A stretch of 19,072 bases of DNA, from the NCBI GenBank assembly GCA_900756035.1, contig CAAEIR010000086.1, positions 1 to 19,072 on the forward strand, in the 5' to 3' direction. Made by a program: the position numbers and the translations under genes. The DNA comes from an uncultured Anaerostipes sp. (GTDB lineage: Bacteria > Bacillota > Clostridia > Lachnospirales > Lachnospiraceae). Positions 1 to 7,609 of the stretch are shown piece by piece (the first letter of the stretch is position 1; the number at the start of each line of letters is the position of its first letter). The notes beneath the pieces were generated by a model. That model worked only from the letters and a program-made list of their open reading frames with translations, ran no database searches and was not told where the DNA came from.

Positions 1-10
1 CATTTCTATA

Positions 11-26
11 TGTTTCACGTGAAACA
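11..26. promoter_or_regulatory. parS: parS centromere site 1 (ParB/Spo0J binding)
   Basis: A perfect 16-bp palindrome TGTTTCACGTGAAACA, identical to the Firmicute parS consensus bound by ParB (Spo0J). Flanking bases extend the symmetry to 22 bp (8-29). ParB loads here, spreads and recruits SMC and ParA for origin segregation. The site is about 9.5 kb from oriC, as expected for origin-proximal parS. No parA or parB lies inside the window. Confidence 0.95.
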
Positions 27-55
27 TATTATAAAATTTTATTATTATTTTTTTA

Positions 56-71
56 TGTTTCACGTGAAACA
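56..71. promoter_or_regulatory. parS: parS centromere site 2 (ParB/Spo0J binding)
   Basis: A second perfect copy of TGTTTCACGTGAAACA, 45 bp centre-to-centre from the first. Symmetry extends only one base further on each side (55-72). The DNA between the copies is almost pure A/T. Two adjacent consensus sites in non-coding DNA make a local cluster of ParB loading sites. Confidence 0.95.
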
Positions 72-100
72 TTTATTTTTTTGAAACAGACCCTCAAAAT

Positions 101-125
101 GAAAAAAATGCCTGCTTGCAGGCAT
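101..125 (-). terminator. Rho-independent terminator, leftward
   Basis: The arms ATGCCTGC (108-115) and GCAGGCAT (118-125) form an 8-bp stem with a 2-nt loop. Read leftward it is followed by a run of seven T (A at 102-108 on the plus strand, the last one being part of the stem). This is the first hairpin with a proper T-tract downstream of argS and probably ends the leftward oriC operon, isolating it from the parS region. Confidence 0.6.
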
Positions 126-194
126 CTCCGCCTGCGGCGCGGAGCGTAAGTGACATCTGCCTTGTATGCCGCAGTGCGATGCTCCGGGGAGCGG
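108..194. other. GC-rich structured intergenic element, unidentified
   Basis: This stretch is strikingly GC-rich against its AT-rich surroundings and contains several complementary segments that compete with one another: 126-131 with 139-144 (CTCCGC/GCGGAG), 132-138 with 168-174 (CTGCGGC/GCCGCAG), 141-145 with 181-185 (GGAGC/GCTCC), and 181-185 with 188-192. Terminator-like hairpins sit at both ends, one on each strand. I find no convincing ORF. It could be a dispersed palindromic (REP-like) repeat, a small RNA, or a folded 3' trailer of the argS transcript; I do not recognise a known RNA family. Confidence 0.45.
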
Positions 195-200
195 TTTTTT
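181..200 (+). terminator. Terminator-like hairpin, rightward
   Basis: The arms GCTCC (181-185) and GGAGC (188-192) surround a 2-nt loop, followed by GG and six T (195-200). It would stop rightward transcripts, for example any entering antisense to argS from the parS side. The stem is short (5 bp), so strength is uncertain. Confidence 0.4.
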
Positions 201-236
201 ATACAATAGGAAGTTCAAAGAACTTTTCTATTGTAT
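201..236. repeat. Long imperfect inverted repeat (hairpin 1 of a tandem pair)
   Basis: The outer arms ATACAATAG (201-209) and CTATTGTAT (228-236) enclose inner arms AAGTTC (211-216) and GAACTT (220-225) around a 3-nt loop. The stem is about 16 bp with one small irregularity (G210 against T226-T227). It directly abuts the next, perfect hairpin. No T-tract follows on the leftward strand. Confidence 0.7.
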
Positions 237-237
237 A

Positions 238-279
238 AAGTATAGAGAGGAATATCAAAAGATATTCCTCTCTATACTT
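238..279. repeat. Perfect 19-bp inverted repeat after argS (hairpin 2)
   Basis: The arms at 238-256 and 261-279 are perfectly complementary over 19 bp with an AAAA loop (257-260). It begins nine bases beyond the argS stop, so the argS mRNA would end in a very stable hairpin. Leftward it is followed only by TTTAT, so it may serve as a weak terminator or an mRNA 3'-end stabiliser rather than a strong intrinsic terminator. Confidence 0.75.
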
Positions 280-287
280 AAGTGATT

Positions 288-1973
288 TTACATTTGTTCC
301 GGACACTGAATTCCTAACAACTCCAATGCATCTTTAATTACCTGTTTTGCTATAATGACTAATTTCACTCTTGCTTCTTTCAGTTTTTGATCTTCTACAT
401 TACACTGATTTTCATGATAGAAGCGATTGAAGCTCTGAGCCACTGACATAACATATCGGGATATTACAGACGGTTCTAATCGATCTGCTGCTACTTTTAC
501 AACTCCAGGGAATCTTTCAAGTTCCTTTAATAAAGAAATAGAAGACTCATCCGCAATTAAAGAAGCATCAATTTCATCTACATGGCTGATTCCTGTTTTT
601 CTCAATACACTTGCGGCACGTGCATAAGTATATTGAACATATGGCCCTGTCTCTCCGTCAAAACTATGAATTTTTTCCCATGTAAATGTTACGTCTTTAA
701 TTCTCTGATTATACAAATCATTAAAGATAATCGCTCCAATTCCTACCTTATGAGCTACATCTTCTTTATCTTCTAAGTCCGGATTTTTATCTTCAATAAT
801 TTCTTTAATTTTTGAAACAGACTCTTTCAGAATATCTTCTGCATAAACAATATTACCACTTCTTGTAGACAGTTTTCCTCCTTCAAGGCTAACCAAACCA
901 TATGGCACATGAATCAACTGGTCTTTTGCCCACTCATATCCCATAAGTTCTACTACCTTAAATACCTGGGCAAAATGCAGTTTTTGTTCCAATCCGGTAA
1001 CATAAATACATTTATCAAAATTATACTCTTTCTTTCGATAGAAGATTGCCGCAAGATCACGGGTAGCATAAATACTGCTTCCATCTTTTTTGGTAACCAG
1101 ACACGGAGCCATATCATAATCATCTAAATCAACAATCATTGCTCCCTGACTTTCCTGTAATAGATTTTTATCTGTCAATTCATTTACAACTGAAGCAGTT
1201 TTATCGCGATAAAAGCTTTCTCCGGTGTAATGATCAAATTCCATATTCAAAATGCCATAGATTCTTTTATATTCGATCATACTGATATTTTTAAACCACT
1301 CCCAGATTTCGAGAGCTTCTTCATCGCCCTGTTCCATCTTTGCAAACCACTGACGTGCCTGATCATTTAATGTATCGTCTTTCTCAGCTTCCTCATGGAA
1401 CTTTACATAAATTTTTAATAATTCAGGAATCCCATTCTTTTCAACTGCCTCTTTGCTTCCCCACTTTTTATAGGCAACAATAAGTTTTCCAAATTGGGTA
1501 CCCCAATCTCCGAGATGATTAATTCTCTCTACATGATATCCCAATTTATCAAAAATATGATACAGTGAGTTACCGATGATCGTAGTTCTCAAATGTCCCA
1601 CATGGAAATTCTTTGCTACATTCGGAGAGGAATAATCAATACAAATTGTTTTTCCTTTTCCAATATCTGAAGATCCATAATCATTTCCGATTTTTGCAAT
1701 CACTTCTTTGGCATACTCTTCCTTATTCATAAAGAAATTAACGTATGGTCCCATTGCAGTTACCTTAGTTACGGCTTCAGTTTCAGGAATACTTTCTGCA
1801 ATTTCCTGTGCGATTGCATTTGGCGCCTTTCGAAATACTTTTGCAAGCTGAAAACATGGGAATGCAAAATCTCCCATATCCTCTTTTGGAGGAATTTCAA
1901 GTATATCTGCAATTTTTTCCCGATCTAATTCCTGAATTGTCTGATCTAATAAATCAATAATTTTATTTTTCAT
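288..1973 (-). CDS. argS: Arginyl-tRNA synthetase
   Basis: Charges tRNA-Arg with arginine in the cytoplasm, a class I synthetase reaction (ATP + Arg + tRNA). The 561-residue length matches bacterial ArgRS. The N-terminal Add-1 tRNA-recognition domain covers about residues 1-85. The class I HIGH signature appears as HVGH at 124-127, preceded by the ArgRS-typical SSPNVAKNFHVGH, and the KMSKS-equivalent loop is KLSTRSGN at 367-374. The C-terminal DALR anticodon-binding domain covers about 440-561 and ends in the family-typical LLGIQCPEQM. The ATG start has a GAAAGGG ribosome binding site 6-7 nt upstream. It lies 12 nt after the unknown coiled-coil gene, so it is probably co-transcribed with the rsmG end of the oriC operon. 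argS in this cluster is not the Bacillus arrangement. No oddities in catalytic motifs. Confidence 0.97.
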   Translation of the reverse strand: MKNKIIDLLDQTIQELDREKIADILEIPPKEDMGDFAFPCFQLAKVFRKAPNAIAQEIAESIPETEAVTKVTAMGPYVNFFMNKEEYAKEVIAKIGNDYGSSDIGKGKTICIDYSSPNVAKNFHVGHLRTTIIGNSLYHIFDKLGYHVERINHLGDWGTQFGKLIVAYKKWGSKEAVEKNGIPELLKIYVKFHEEAEKDDTLNDQARQWFAKMEQGDEEALEIWEWFKNISMIEYKRIYGILNMEFDHYTGESFYRDKTASVVNELTDKNLLQESQGAMIVDLDDYDMAPCLVTKKDGSSIYATRDLAAIFYRKKEYNFDKCIYVTGLEQKLHFAQVFKVVELMGYEWAKDQLIHVPYGLVSLEGGKLSTRSGNIVYAEDILKESVSKIKEIIEDKNPDLEDKEDVAHKVGIGAIIFNDLYNQRIKDVTFTWEKIHSFDGETGPYVQYTYARAASVLRKTGISHVDEIDASLIADESSISLLKELERFPGVVKVAADRLEPSVISRYVMSVAQSFNRFYHENQCNVEDQKLKEARVKLVIIAKQVIKDALELLGIQCPEQM

Positions 1974-1985
1974 AATCTTCCCTTT

Positions 1986-2738
1986 CTAACGTTCCATTAA
2001 TGCCTGAATAATCATGGAGCTTGTCTTCCATCTCACGATCGAAAACTCTTTTGTCAGTTGATTTTCTAAAGTTTCCCGACTTTTATAAAAATCCCCCACA
2101 TCTTTCGGTATTTTAGGTTTTACATGAAACTGTATTAATATTTTATATTCATCAATAAATTGTTCTACATTAATTACAAATACACCTGTCTCAAAAATTA
2201 AGGATTTCATTAATTGACGAAATCCCTTTAAAAAAGAAAATGTCATTGGTATTTTAGATGACTCCTTATTCTTTTCATAATTCAGACGAACTTGAGGATG
2301 CACTCCTCTCACATGATCTAATAATTCGTAAAAAGCCGGAACAAACAAAATCTGTTCTTCTGGTTCTTCCAAATGTCCTTCCAAAATAAAATAATTTTCT
2401 TCCAGACTACCCAGATAATCCTTTAACATATTCATCTTTTCTTTTCTTTTTTGAATTTCACTTTGAACATTCTGAATTTCATTTTCAATCTCTCGCGTAT
2501 CCTCTGAGACAGAAATTCCTTCCTCTTCTGTTTCCAAATCTAGCGGAGAAAATATTTTGCGAATTCGATAAATACGATTTCGATTTGCAATAACACTTTC
2601 TTTCTCATTTTTTTCGCGAACCAATTCATGCAGTGTCTCATTAAATTGATCTCTTTCACACTTTATATTTTGTATCTCATCTGTCAGATAATCATACAAT
2701 TGATTCATCAGATAGTCTTTATCTATTTTCTTTTCCAT
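1986..2738 (-). CDS. Unrecognised coiled-coil protein between rsmG and argS
   Basis: I do not recognise this 250-residue soluble protein. There is no signal peptide or membrane segment. The N-terminal half is strongly charged and heptad-like (about residues 5-55 and 80-115), predicting a coiled coil; the C-terminal half (about 125-250) looks globular, with alternating hydrophobic strands around residues 180-215 and a conserved-looking end. The pattern of long coiled coil followed by helix-strand segments loosely recalls DegS-like histidine kinases, but I see no phosphoacceptor His motif or GHKL N and G boxes, so this is only a thought. The start was chosen at the ATG at 2738, because an AGGAGG ribosome binding site lies about 14 nt upstream, inside what a longer TTG-started frame (2768) would translate. 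It follows rsmG by 40 nt and precedes argS by 12 nt, so it is an operon member. Confidence 0.85.
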   Translation of the reverse strand: MEKKIDKDYLMNQLYDYLTDEIQNIKCERDQFNETLHELVREKNEKESVIANRNRIYRIRKIFSPLDLETEEEGISVSEDTREIENEIQNVQSEIQKRKEKMNMLKDYLGSLEENYFILEGHLEEPEEQILFVPAFYELLDHVRGVHPQVRLNYEKNKESSKIPMTFSFLKGFRQLMKSLIFETGVFVINVEQFIDEYKILIQFHVKPKIPKDVGDFYKSRETLENQLTKEFSIVRWKTSSMIIQALMER

Positions 2739-2778
2739 CGTTTGACCACTCTCCTCCTGACAGGCCAATCACAAATTT

Positions 2779-3489
2779 TTAACAAATAGGTTCTTTGGCA
2801 GGAAGTCCTGCTTTTCTCGGAAAACGCTTCGGTGTTAACTTTTCCTTTCGTATCTTTAAAATCGTTCTGGATAAACCGGTATCCGGAATTTCAAAGGAAA
2901 TTATGTCTTCCACCAAACCGCCAAACACCTGGATCGCCTTCTTTGACTGATCCAGCTCTTCCTTAATATTACCTGATTTATAAGGCAGGAAATATCCTTT
3001 TCCTTTGACATATGGAACACAGTATTCTGATAAAACAGATAGATTTGCCACTGCTCTGGAAACAACATAATCAAATTGTTCCCTATATTCTTTTTGTTTT
3101 GCAAAATCTTCTGCTCTTCCGTGTATTGCATTAATATCTTTAAGTTCCAAAGCATCTATAACCTCATTTAAAAAACGCACTCTCTTATTTAAGGAATCCA
3201 GAAGCGTAATTCTAAGATTAGGAAATGCAATTTTTAGTGGAATTCCCGGAAAACCTGCCCCGGTTCCCAGATCCAGGATTTTCTGGTCTGTAAGATCAAC
3301 ACCTGTCTTCACCAATGCCAGACTGTCAACAAAATGTTTATCTATAACCTCTGCTCTCTCTGTAATCGCAGTAAGATTCATTACTTTATTTTTTTCCACA
3401 AGCATTTCATAATAATGCCGGAATTGATTCAACTGAAAATCATTTAAATCAATTCCGAAAACTGCTGCCTTTTCTTTCAACTGTTCCAT
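2779..3489 (-). CDS. rsmG: 16S rRNA (guanine-527-N7)-methyltransferase RsmG (GidB)
   Basis: Transfers a methyl group from S-adenosylmethionine to N7 of G527 in 16S rRNA, in the decoding-site 530 loop; loss of the enzyme gives low-level streptomycin resistance in known bacteria. Its 236 residues match the family. The Rossmann-type SAM-binding loop ILDLGTGAGFPGIPL lies at 71-85, preceded by the conserved MNLTAI stretch near 37-42 and HFVDSL at 52-57. The ATG start has an AGGAGATAAGT ribosome binding site lying across the mnmG stop; only two bases separate the two genes, so translation is likely coupled. Gene order mnmE-mnmG-rsmG is the classic oriC-proximal arrangement. Nothing unusual in the sequence. 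Confidence 0.97.
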   Translation of the reverse strand: MEQLKEKAAVFGIDLNDFQLNQFRHYYEMLVEKNKVMNLTAITERAEVIDKHFVDSLALVKTGVDLTDQKILDLGTGAGFPGIPLKIAFPNLRITLLDSLNKRVRFLNEVIDALELKDINAIHGRAEDFAKQKEYREQFDYVVSRAVANLSVLSEYCVPYVKGKGYFLPYKSGNIKEELDQSKKAIQVFGGLVEDIISFEIPDTGLSRTILKIRKEKLTPKRFPRKAGLPAKEPIC

Positions 3490-3491
3490 AC

Positions 3492-5375
3492 TTATCTCCT
3501 ATGGTGAACCTGTTCCAAATAAATTAGTAACACTGAAATATCTGCCGGAGATACTCCGGAAATTCTGGATGCCTGACCGATGGAAAGAGGACGGATTTTT
3601 GCAAGTTTCTGCTTTGCCTCAATTCTTAAACTTCCCACATCCTCATAATCAATCCATTCCGGAATTCGCTTTTTCTCCATCTTCTTAAATTGTTTTACCT
3701 GAGATTCCTGGCGTTTCATATACCCTTCATATTTAAGATTTATATTCACCTGTTCCTGAACCTCAATCTCAAGCTCGGGTCTCTCCGGATCAATCGAAGC
3801 CAAATCCATATATGTAAGTTCAGGTCTTCGAATTAACTCTGCCATTGTTGCAGAAGATTTTAAAGTTGTACTTCCCAGAGATTCCAGTAATTCCTGCACA
3901 TCTTTTGATGCTCCCACATTTAATTTTGTAACACGCTCTATCTCTTTCTTAATCTGCTCTTCCTTTAGAATCAAATGATCATAGCGTTCCTGAGAAATCA
4001 AACCAATCTCATAACCTGTTTTTGTCAATCGCAGATCTGCATTATCCTGACGTAAAAGAAGCCGGTACTCTGCTCTGGATGTCATCATCCGATAAGGTTC
4101 CTGTGTTTCTTTTGTCACCAGATCATCAATTAAAACTCCAATATATGCCTGAGATCGATCCAGAACAACAGGTTCTTTTCCCTGAATTTTTCTTGCCGCA
4201 TTAATTCCTGCCATAAGCCCCTGAGCTGCTGCCTCTTCATAACCGGAACTTCCATTAAATTGTCCTCCGGAAAATAAACCTTCAATTGCTTTAAATTCCA
4301 AAGATGCTTTTAACTGGGTAGCATCGATGCAATCATATTCAATGGCATAGGCATTTCGAACAATCTTTACATTCTCCAGTCCCGGAACACTTCGATACAT
4401 TGCATATTGAACATCTTCCGGCAGAGAACTGGACATTCCGCCGACATACATTTCATTGGTGTATTCCCCTTCCGGTTCTATAAATACCTGATGTCTGTTC
4501 TTATCAGGGAATTTTACAATTTTATCTTCTATCGACGGACAATATCTTGGACCCGTTCCTTCAATGGCCCCTGAAAATAATGGTGAGCGATTAATATTTT
4601 CCCGAATAATTTTATGTGTTTCTTCGTTTGTATAAGTTAGCCAACAGGAAATCTGATTTCTCTTAATATCTTCTTCTCTGTTTGTAAAACTAAACGGAAC
4701 AATTCTTTCATCTCCCAGTTGTTCTTCCATTTTACTAAAATCAATGGAATTTTTATCAATTCTGGCAGGTGTTCCTGTCTTAAACCTTCTCATAGATATT
4801 CCATTTTTTTTGAGAGATTCTGTAAGATAATTTGCCGCCTGAAGCCCATTCGGTCCGGTATGCGTACTGACATCTCCATAAATACACCTTGCCTTTAAAT
4901 AGGTTCCTGTTGTTAAAATTACAGCTTTCGCATAATAAGTTGCACCGGAATAAGTTTTGACTCCCTGTATTTTCCCATTGTCCACAAGAATCTCGGTAAC
5001 TTCTCCCTGACGGACAGTTAAATGCGGTGTATTTCCCATAATCTGTGTCATAGAAATAGAATACATCTTTTTATCTGCCTGTGCTCTCAAAGAATGTACT
5101 GCCGGCCCCTTAGATTGATTTAACATTTTAGATTGAAGATATGTTTTATCAATATTTTTTCCCATCTCACCGCCAAGAGCATCAATCTCCCGCACAAGAT
5201 GTCCTTTTGAACTTCCCCCGATATTAGGGTTGCATGGCATAAGAGCCACACTGTCCATATTTACGGTAAAGCATATGGTTTCAAGTCCCATTCTTGCTCC
5301 CGCAAGAGCAGCTTCGCATCCTGCATGACCTGCTCCCACAACAATCATATCATATTCTTCTATTACATTTTTCAT
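3492..5375 (-). CDS. mnmG: tRNA uridine-5-carboxymethylaminomethyl modification enzyme MnmG (GidA)
   Basis: FAD-dependent partner of MnmE. Together they install the (carboxymethyl)aminomethyl group on C5 of wobble uridine 34 of certain tRNAs, using methylene-tetrahydrofolate. The 627-residue length is standard. The dinucleotide-binding fingerprint GAGHAG is at residues 14-19. The two conserved cysteines are visible in context: C48 in MPCNPNIGGSSKGH and C279 in GPRYCPSIEDK, matching E. coli C47 and C277. KTGTPAR (199-205) and the GGQFNGSSGYEEAAAQG stretch are also family signatures, and the C-terminal helical domain contacts MnmE and tRNA. The start is two bases after the mnmE stop and has no good ribosome binding site of its own, which suggests dependence on coupling with mnmE translation. 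Confidence 0.98.
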   Translation of the reverse strand: MKNVIEEYDMIVVGAGHAGCEAALAGARMGLETICFTVNMDSVALMPCNPNIGGSSKGHLVREIDALGGEMGKNIDKTYLQSKMLNQSKGPAVHSLRAQADKKMYSISMTQIMGNTPHLTVRQGEVTEILVDNGKIQGVKTYSGATYYAKAVILTTGTYLKARCIYGDVSTHTGPNGLQAANYLTESLKKNGISMRRFKTGTPARIDKNSIDFSKMEEQLGDERIVPFSFTNREEDIKRNQISCWLTYTNEETHKIIRENINRSPLFSGAIEGTGPRYCPSIEDKIVKFPDKNRHQVFIEPEGEYTNEMYVGGMSSSLPEDVQYAMYRSVPGLENVKIVRNAYAIEYDCIDATQLKASLEFKAIEGLFSGGQFNGSSGYEEAAAQGLMAGINAARKIQGKEPVVLDRSQAYIGVLIDDLVTKETQEPYRMMTSRAEYRLLLRQDNADLRLTKTGYEIGLISQERYDHLILKEEQIKKEIERVTKLNVGASKDVQELLESLGSTTLKSSATMAELIRRPELTYMDLASIDPERPELEIEVQEQVNINLKYEGYMKRQESQVKQFKKMEKKRIPEWIDYEDVGSLRIEAKQKLAKIRPLSIGQASRISGVSPADISVLLIYLEQVHHRR

Positions 5376-5377
5376 TT

Positions 5378-6751
5378 TTATTTACCCATACAAAATTCTG
5401 CAAAAATCTCATTCACAAGATCCTCTCCAACTGATTCTCCTGTGATAAATCCCAAGTGTTCATAGGCATCCATAAGATCAATAGAAAAGAAATCTTCCGG
5501 CATGCCGTCTTCTATGCTCTGAAGTACCATAGACAAACTCTTTAAAGCGTCGGATACTGCATTTTTATGTCTCATATTCGTCAGATAAATTTCATCATTA
5601 AAAGAAACATTTCCTTCGAAAAAGATCTCCTGAATCATCTGATATAATTCCTCGATCCCCGTCTGTTCTTTCGCAGAAATAACGGCAACATGATGAAATC
5701 CTCTCTGCTCAATTTCTTCTCTTAATACAAGTGAATCCAAATCTGCTTTATTTAACAGTACTATCGTTTCTTTTCCCTCAATCAGTTTGATAATTTCTTC
5801 GTCTTCTTCTGTCATATGACTTGACGTATCTACCACATAAAGTATAAGATCCGCTTTCTTTAACAATTCCTTTGCTTTATCTACACCGATTTGCTCTATT
5901 AAATCATTCGTATCACGAATTCCCGCAGTATCTATAATATTCAGTGGTATTCCCTTAATTTGGATTGATTCTTCCAAAGTATCTCTGGTTGTTCCTGCGA
6001 TTTCCGTTACAATCGCTCTTTCCTCGCCCAATAAAACATTCAATACGGAAGACTTTCCGGCATTTGGCTTTCCGACGATTACCGTCTGAATTCCTTCTTT
6101 TAAAATTCTTCCGTTATCTGCATTTTCCAGAAAATGATGAAGTTCCTCTATCATTTGTTCTACCTGATGCTTTAATTCTACGGAAAACCCATCGACGGAA
6201 TAATGCTCAGGATCATCCAGTGCAGACTCAATAAATGCCACACTGTGAATCAACTGTTTTCTAAGATCCGTAATTTTTCTTCCAAGAACTCCGGAAAGTT
6301 GTTTTAGGGAACTTTCCATAGCAAATTCATTTTTGGATTGAATTAGATCCATCACAGCTTCTGCTTTGGACAAATCAATACGGCCATTTATAAAAGCTCG
6401 TTTCGTAAACTCTCCGGGTTCAGCCGGAACAGCCCCTGCTCTAAAGACAGCTTCCAGGATCTTTTTCATAACCACTACGCCGCCGTGGCATTGAATCTCC
6501 GCCACGTCTTCTGCTGTATAGGAATGAGGCCCTTTCATAATCAGAACAATGCATTCGTCTAAAAGCTGGTCTCCATCATAAACATGACCATAATGAGCTG
6601 TATAAGATAAAACCTCTTTCATATTCTTTTGTTTCTCAGGACGAAAAATTTTATAAATAATATCAAATGCCTGATCTCCACTAATTCTGATAACTCCAAT
6701 TCCACTATTCGTCATAGGAGTGGCAATTGCTGCAATCGTATTTGATTTCAT
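5378..6751 (-). CDS. mnmE: tRNA modification GTPase MnmE (TrmE)
   Basis: Potassium-stimulated GTPase that works with MnmG in wobble-uridine modification of tRNA. Domains in order: N-terminal folate-binding domain (about 1-118), helical domain, and inserted G domain (about 220-375). G motifs are all intact: G1 GKPNAGKS at 227-234, G2 TTRD at 254-257, G3 DTAG at 274-277 and G4 NKAD at 334-337. The protein ends in CMGK (454-457), the C-terminal C(I/L/M)GK motif needed for tRNA modification. At 457 residues it has normal length. Its ribosome binding site GAGG lies just after a terminator-like hairpin that separates it from jag, so part of its expression may depend on readthrough. mnmG follows after two bases. 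Confidence 0.98.
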   Translation of the reverse strand: MKSNTIAAIATPMTNSGIGVIRISGDQAFDIIYKIFRPEKQKNMKEVLSYTAHYGHVYDGDQLLDECIVLIMKGPHSYTAEDVAEIQCHGGVVVMKKILEAVFRAGAVPAEPGEFTKRAFINGRIDLSKAEAVMDLIQSKNEFAMESSLKQLSGVLGRKITDLRKQLIHSVAFIESALDDPEHYSVDGFSVELKHQVEQMIEELHHFLENADNGRILKEGIQTVIVGKPNAGKSSVLNVLLGEERAIVTEIAGTTRDTLEESIQIKGIPLNIIDTAGIRDTNDLIEQIGVDKAKELLKKADLILYVVDTSSHMTEEDEEIIKLIEGKETIVLLNKADLDSLVLREEIEQRGFHHVAVISAKEQTGIEELYQMIQEIFFEGNVSFNDEIYLTNMRHKNAVSDALKSLSMVLQSIEDGMPEDFFSIDLMDAYEHLGFITGESVGEDLVNEIFAEFCMGK

Positions 6752-6763
6752 TTCATATACCTC

Positions 6764-6791
6764 AAAAGGGCTGCCTTTCTTAAGGCAGCCC
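6764..6791 (-). terminator. Intrinsic terminator or attenuator between jag and mnmE
   Basis: The arms GGGCTGCCTT (6768-6777) and AAGGCAGCCC (6782-6791) form a perfect 10-bp stem with a 4-nt loop. Read leftward it is followed by TTTT (A at 6764-6767). The hairpin starts seven bases beyond the jag stop and ends just before the mnmE ribosome binding site. The short T-run suggests partial termination, lowering mnmE-mnmG-rsmG relative to the rpmH-jag segment. Confidence 0.65.
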
Positions 6792-6798
6792 CAAATTC

Positions 6799-7608
6799 TT
6801 ATTTTTTAAGCATAACAACAACTTTACGATAAGGATCCTTACCTTCGCTCTTTGTAATTACTTCCGGATCTCTCTGCAAAGCAGAATGAATAATCCGGCG
6901 TTCATTTGGATTCATTGGTTCCAAATATACCGGTTTTTTATTCTTCTTTACTTTGTAGGCAATGCTTCCGGCTAATTTTTCTAAAGTCTGCTGTCTTCTT
7001 TCTCTGTAATTTTCGGTATCAAGCTTAATCTTCACAAAAGATTCACTTTCTTTATTTACATAAAGACTCACAAGATACTGCAATGCATCCAGTGTCTGTC
7101 CATGCTTTCCGATCAACGCTCCCATTTTTTCTCCGGAAACATTAATGTTTAACACATTTTCTCTGCGATTGTAATAAAGATTCAGTTTTGGATTTAATCC
7201 CATAGCTCTTAATACTTCATCCAGATATTTTTCTGTATCTTTTATAATCTCATCCAGATTTTCCGGAGCTTTATTTTTCTTTGGCTCCTTCACAGGTGGA
7301 TTTTCTTTGACCTTCTGCTGCTTCTTTTTAGGATGAGTTTCTTTCTTTTCTTCTTTTTTTACTGGCTTTTTCTCTGTTTTCTTTTTTGGCTTTTCTGATT
7401 TAGGAGCTTCTTTTTTCTCCTCTTTGATTACCGGCTTTTCTTCTTCTTTCATCTCAATAATTACCGGTTTTTTAAATAAACCAAAGAAACCGTTGCTTCC
7501 CGGATCAATGACTGTATAATTGAGGTCAGTACTTGGAATCCCCAATTCCATTGCCGCATTCATTACTGCATCCGATTCAGTTTTTCCAGTAAATCTTTTT
7601 GCTGACAT
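6799..7608 (-). CDS. jag: RNA-binding protein Jag (KhpB / SpoIIIJ-associated)
   Basis: A cytoplasmic RNA-binding protein whose gene is nearly always next to yidC; in streptococci its homologue KhpB pairs with KhpA and influences cell elongation. Domains in order: Jag-N (about 1-50, with the conserved GFFGLFKKP), a very Lys/Glu/Pro-rich linker (about 52-118), a KH domain with IGKHG at 166-170, and an R3H domain with NPNERRIIH (234-241, the R-x3-H pair being R237 and H241). At 269 residues it is longer than the Bacillus protein because of the linker, which looks disordered. The ribosome binding site GGGAGG lies across the yidC stop, one base from the jag start, so the pair is translationally coupled. 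Confidence 0.96.
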   Translation of the reverse strand: MSAKRFTGKTESDAVMNAAMELGIPSTDLNYTVIDPGSNGFFGLFKKPVIIEMKEEEKPVIKEEKKEAPKSEKPKKKTEKKPVKKEEKKETHPKKKQQKVKENPPVKEPKKNKAPENLDEIIKDTEKYLDEVLRAMGLNPKLNLYYNRRENVLNINVSGEKMGALIGKHGQTLDALQYLVSLYVNKESESFVKIKLDTENYRERRQQTLEKLAGSIAYKVKKNKKPVYLEPMNPNERRIIHSALQRDPEVITKSEGKDPYRKVVVMLKK

Positions 7609-7609
7609 A

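Noticed and set aside
2739..2768. TTG start for the unknown coiled-coil gene
   Set aside because: The AGGAGG ribosome binding site lies inside this extension, pointing to the ATG at 2738.
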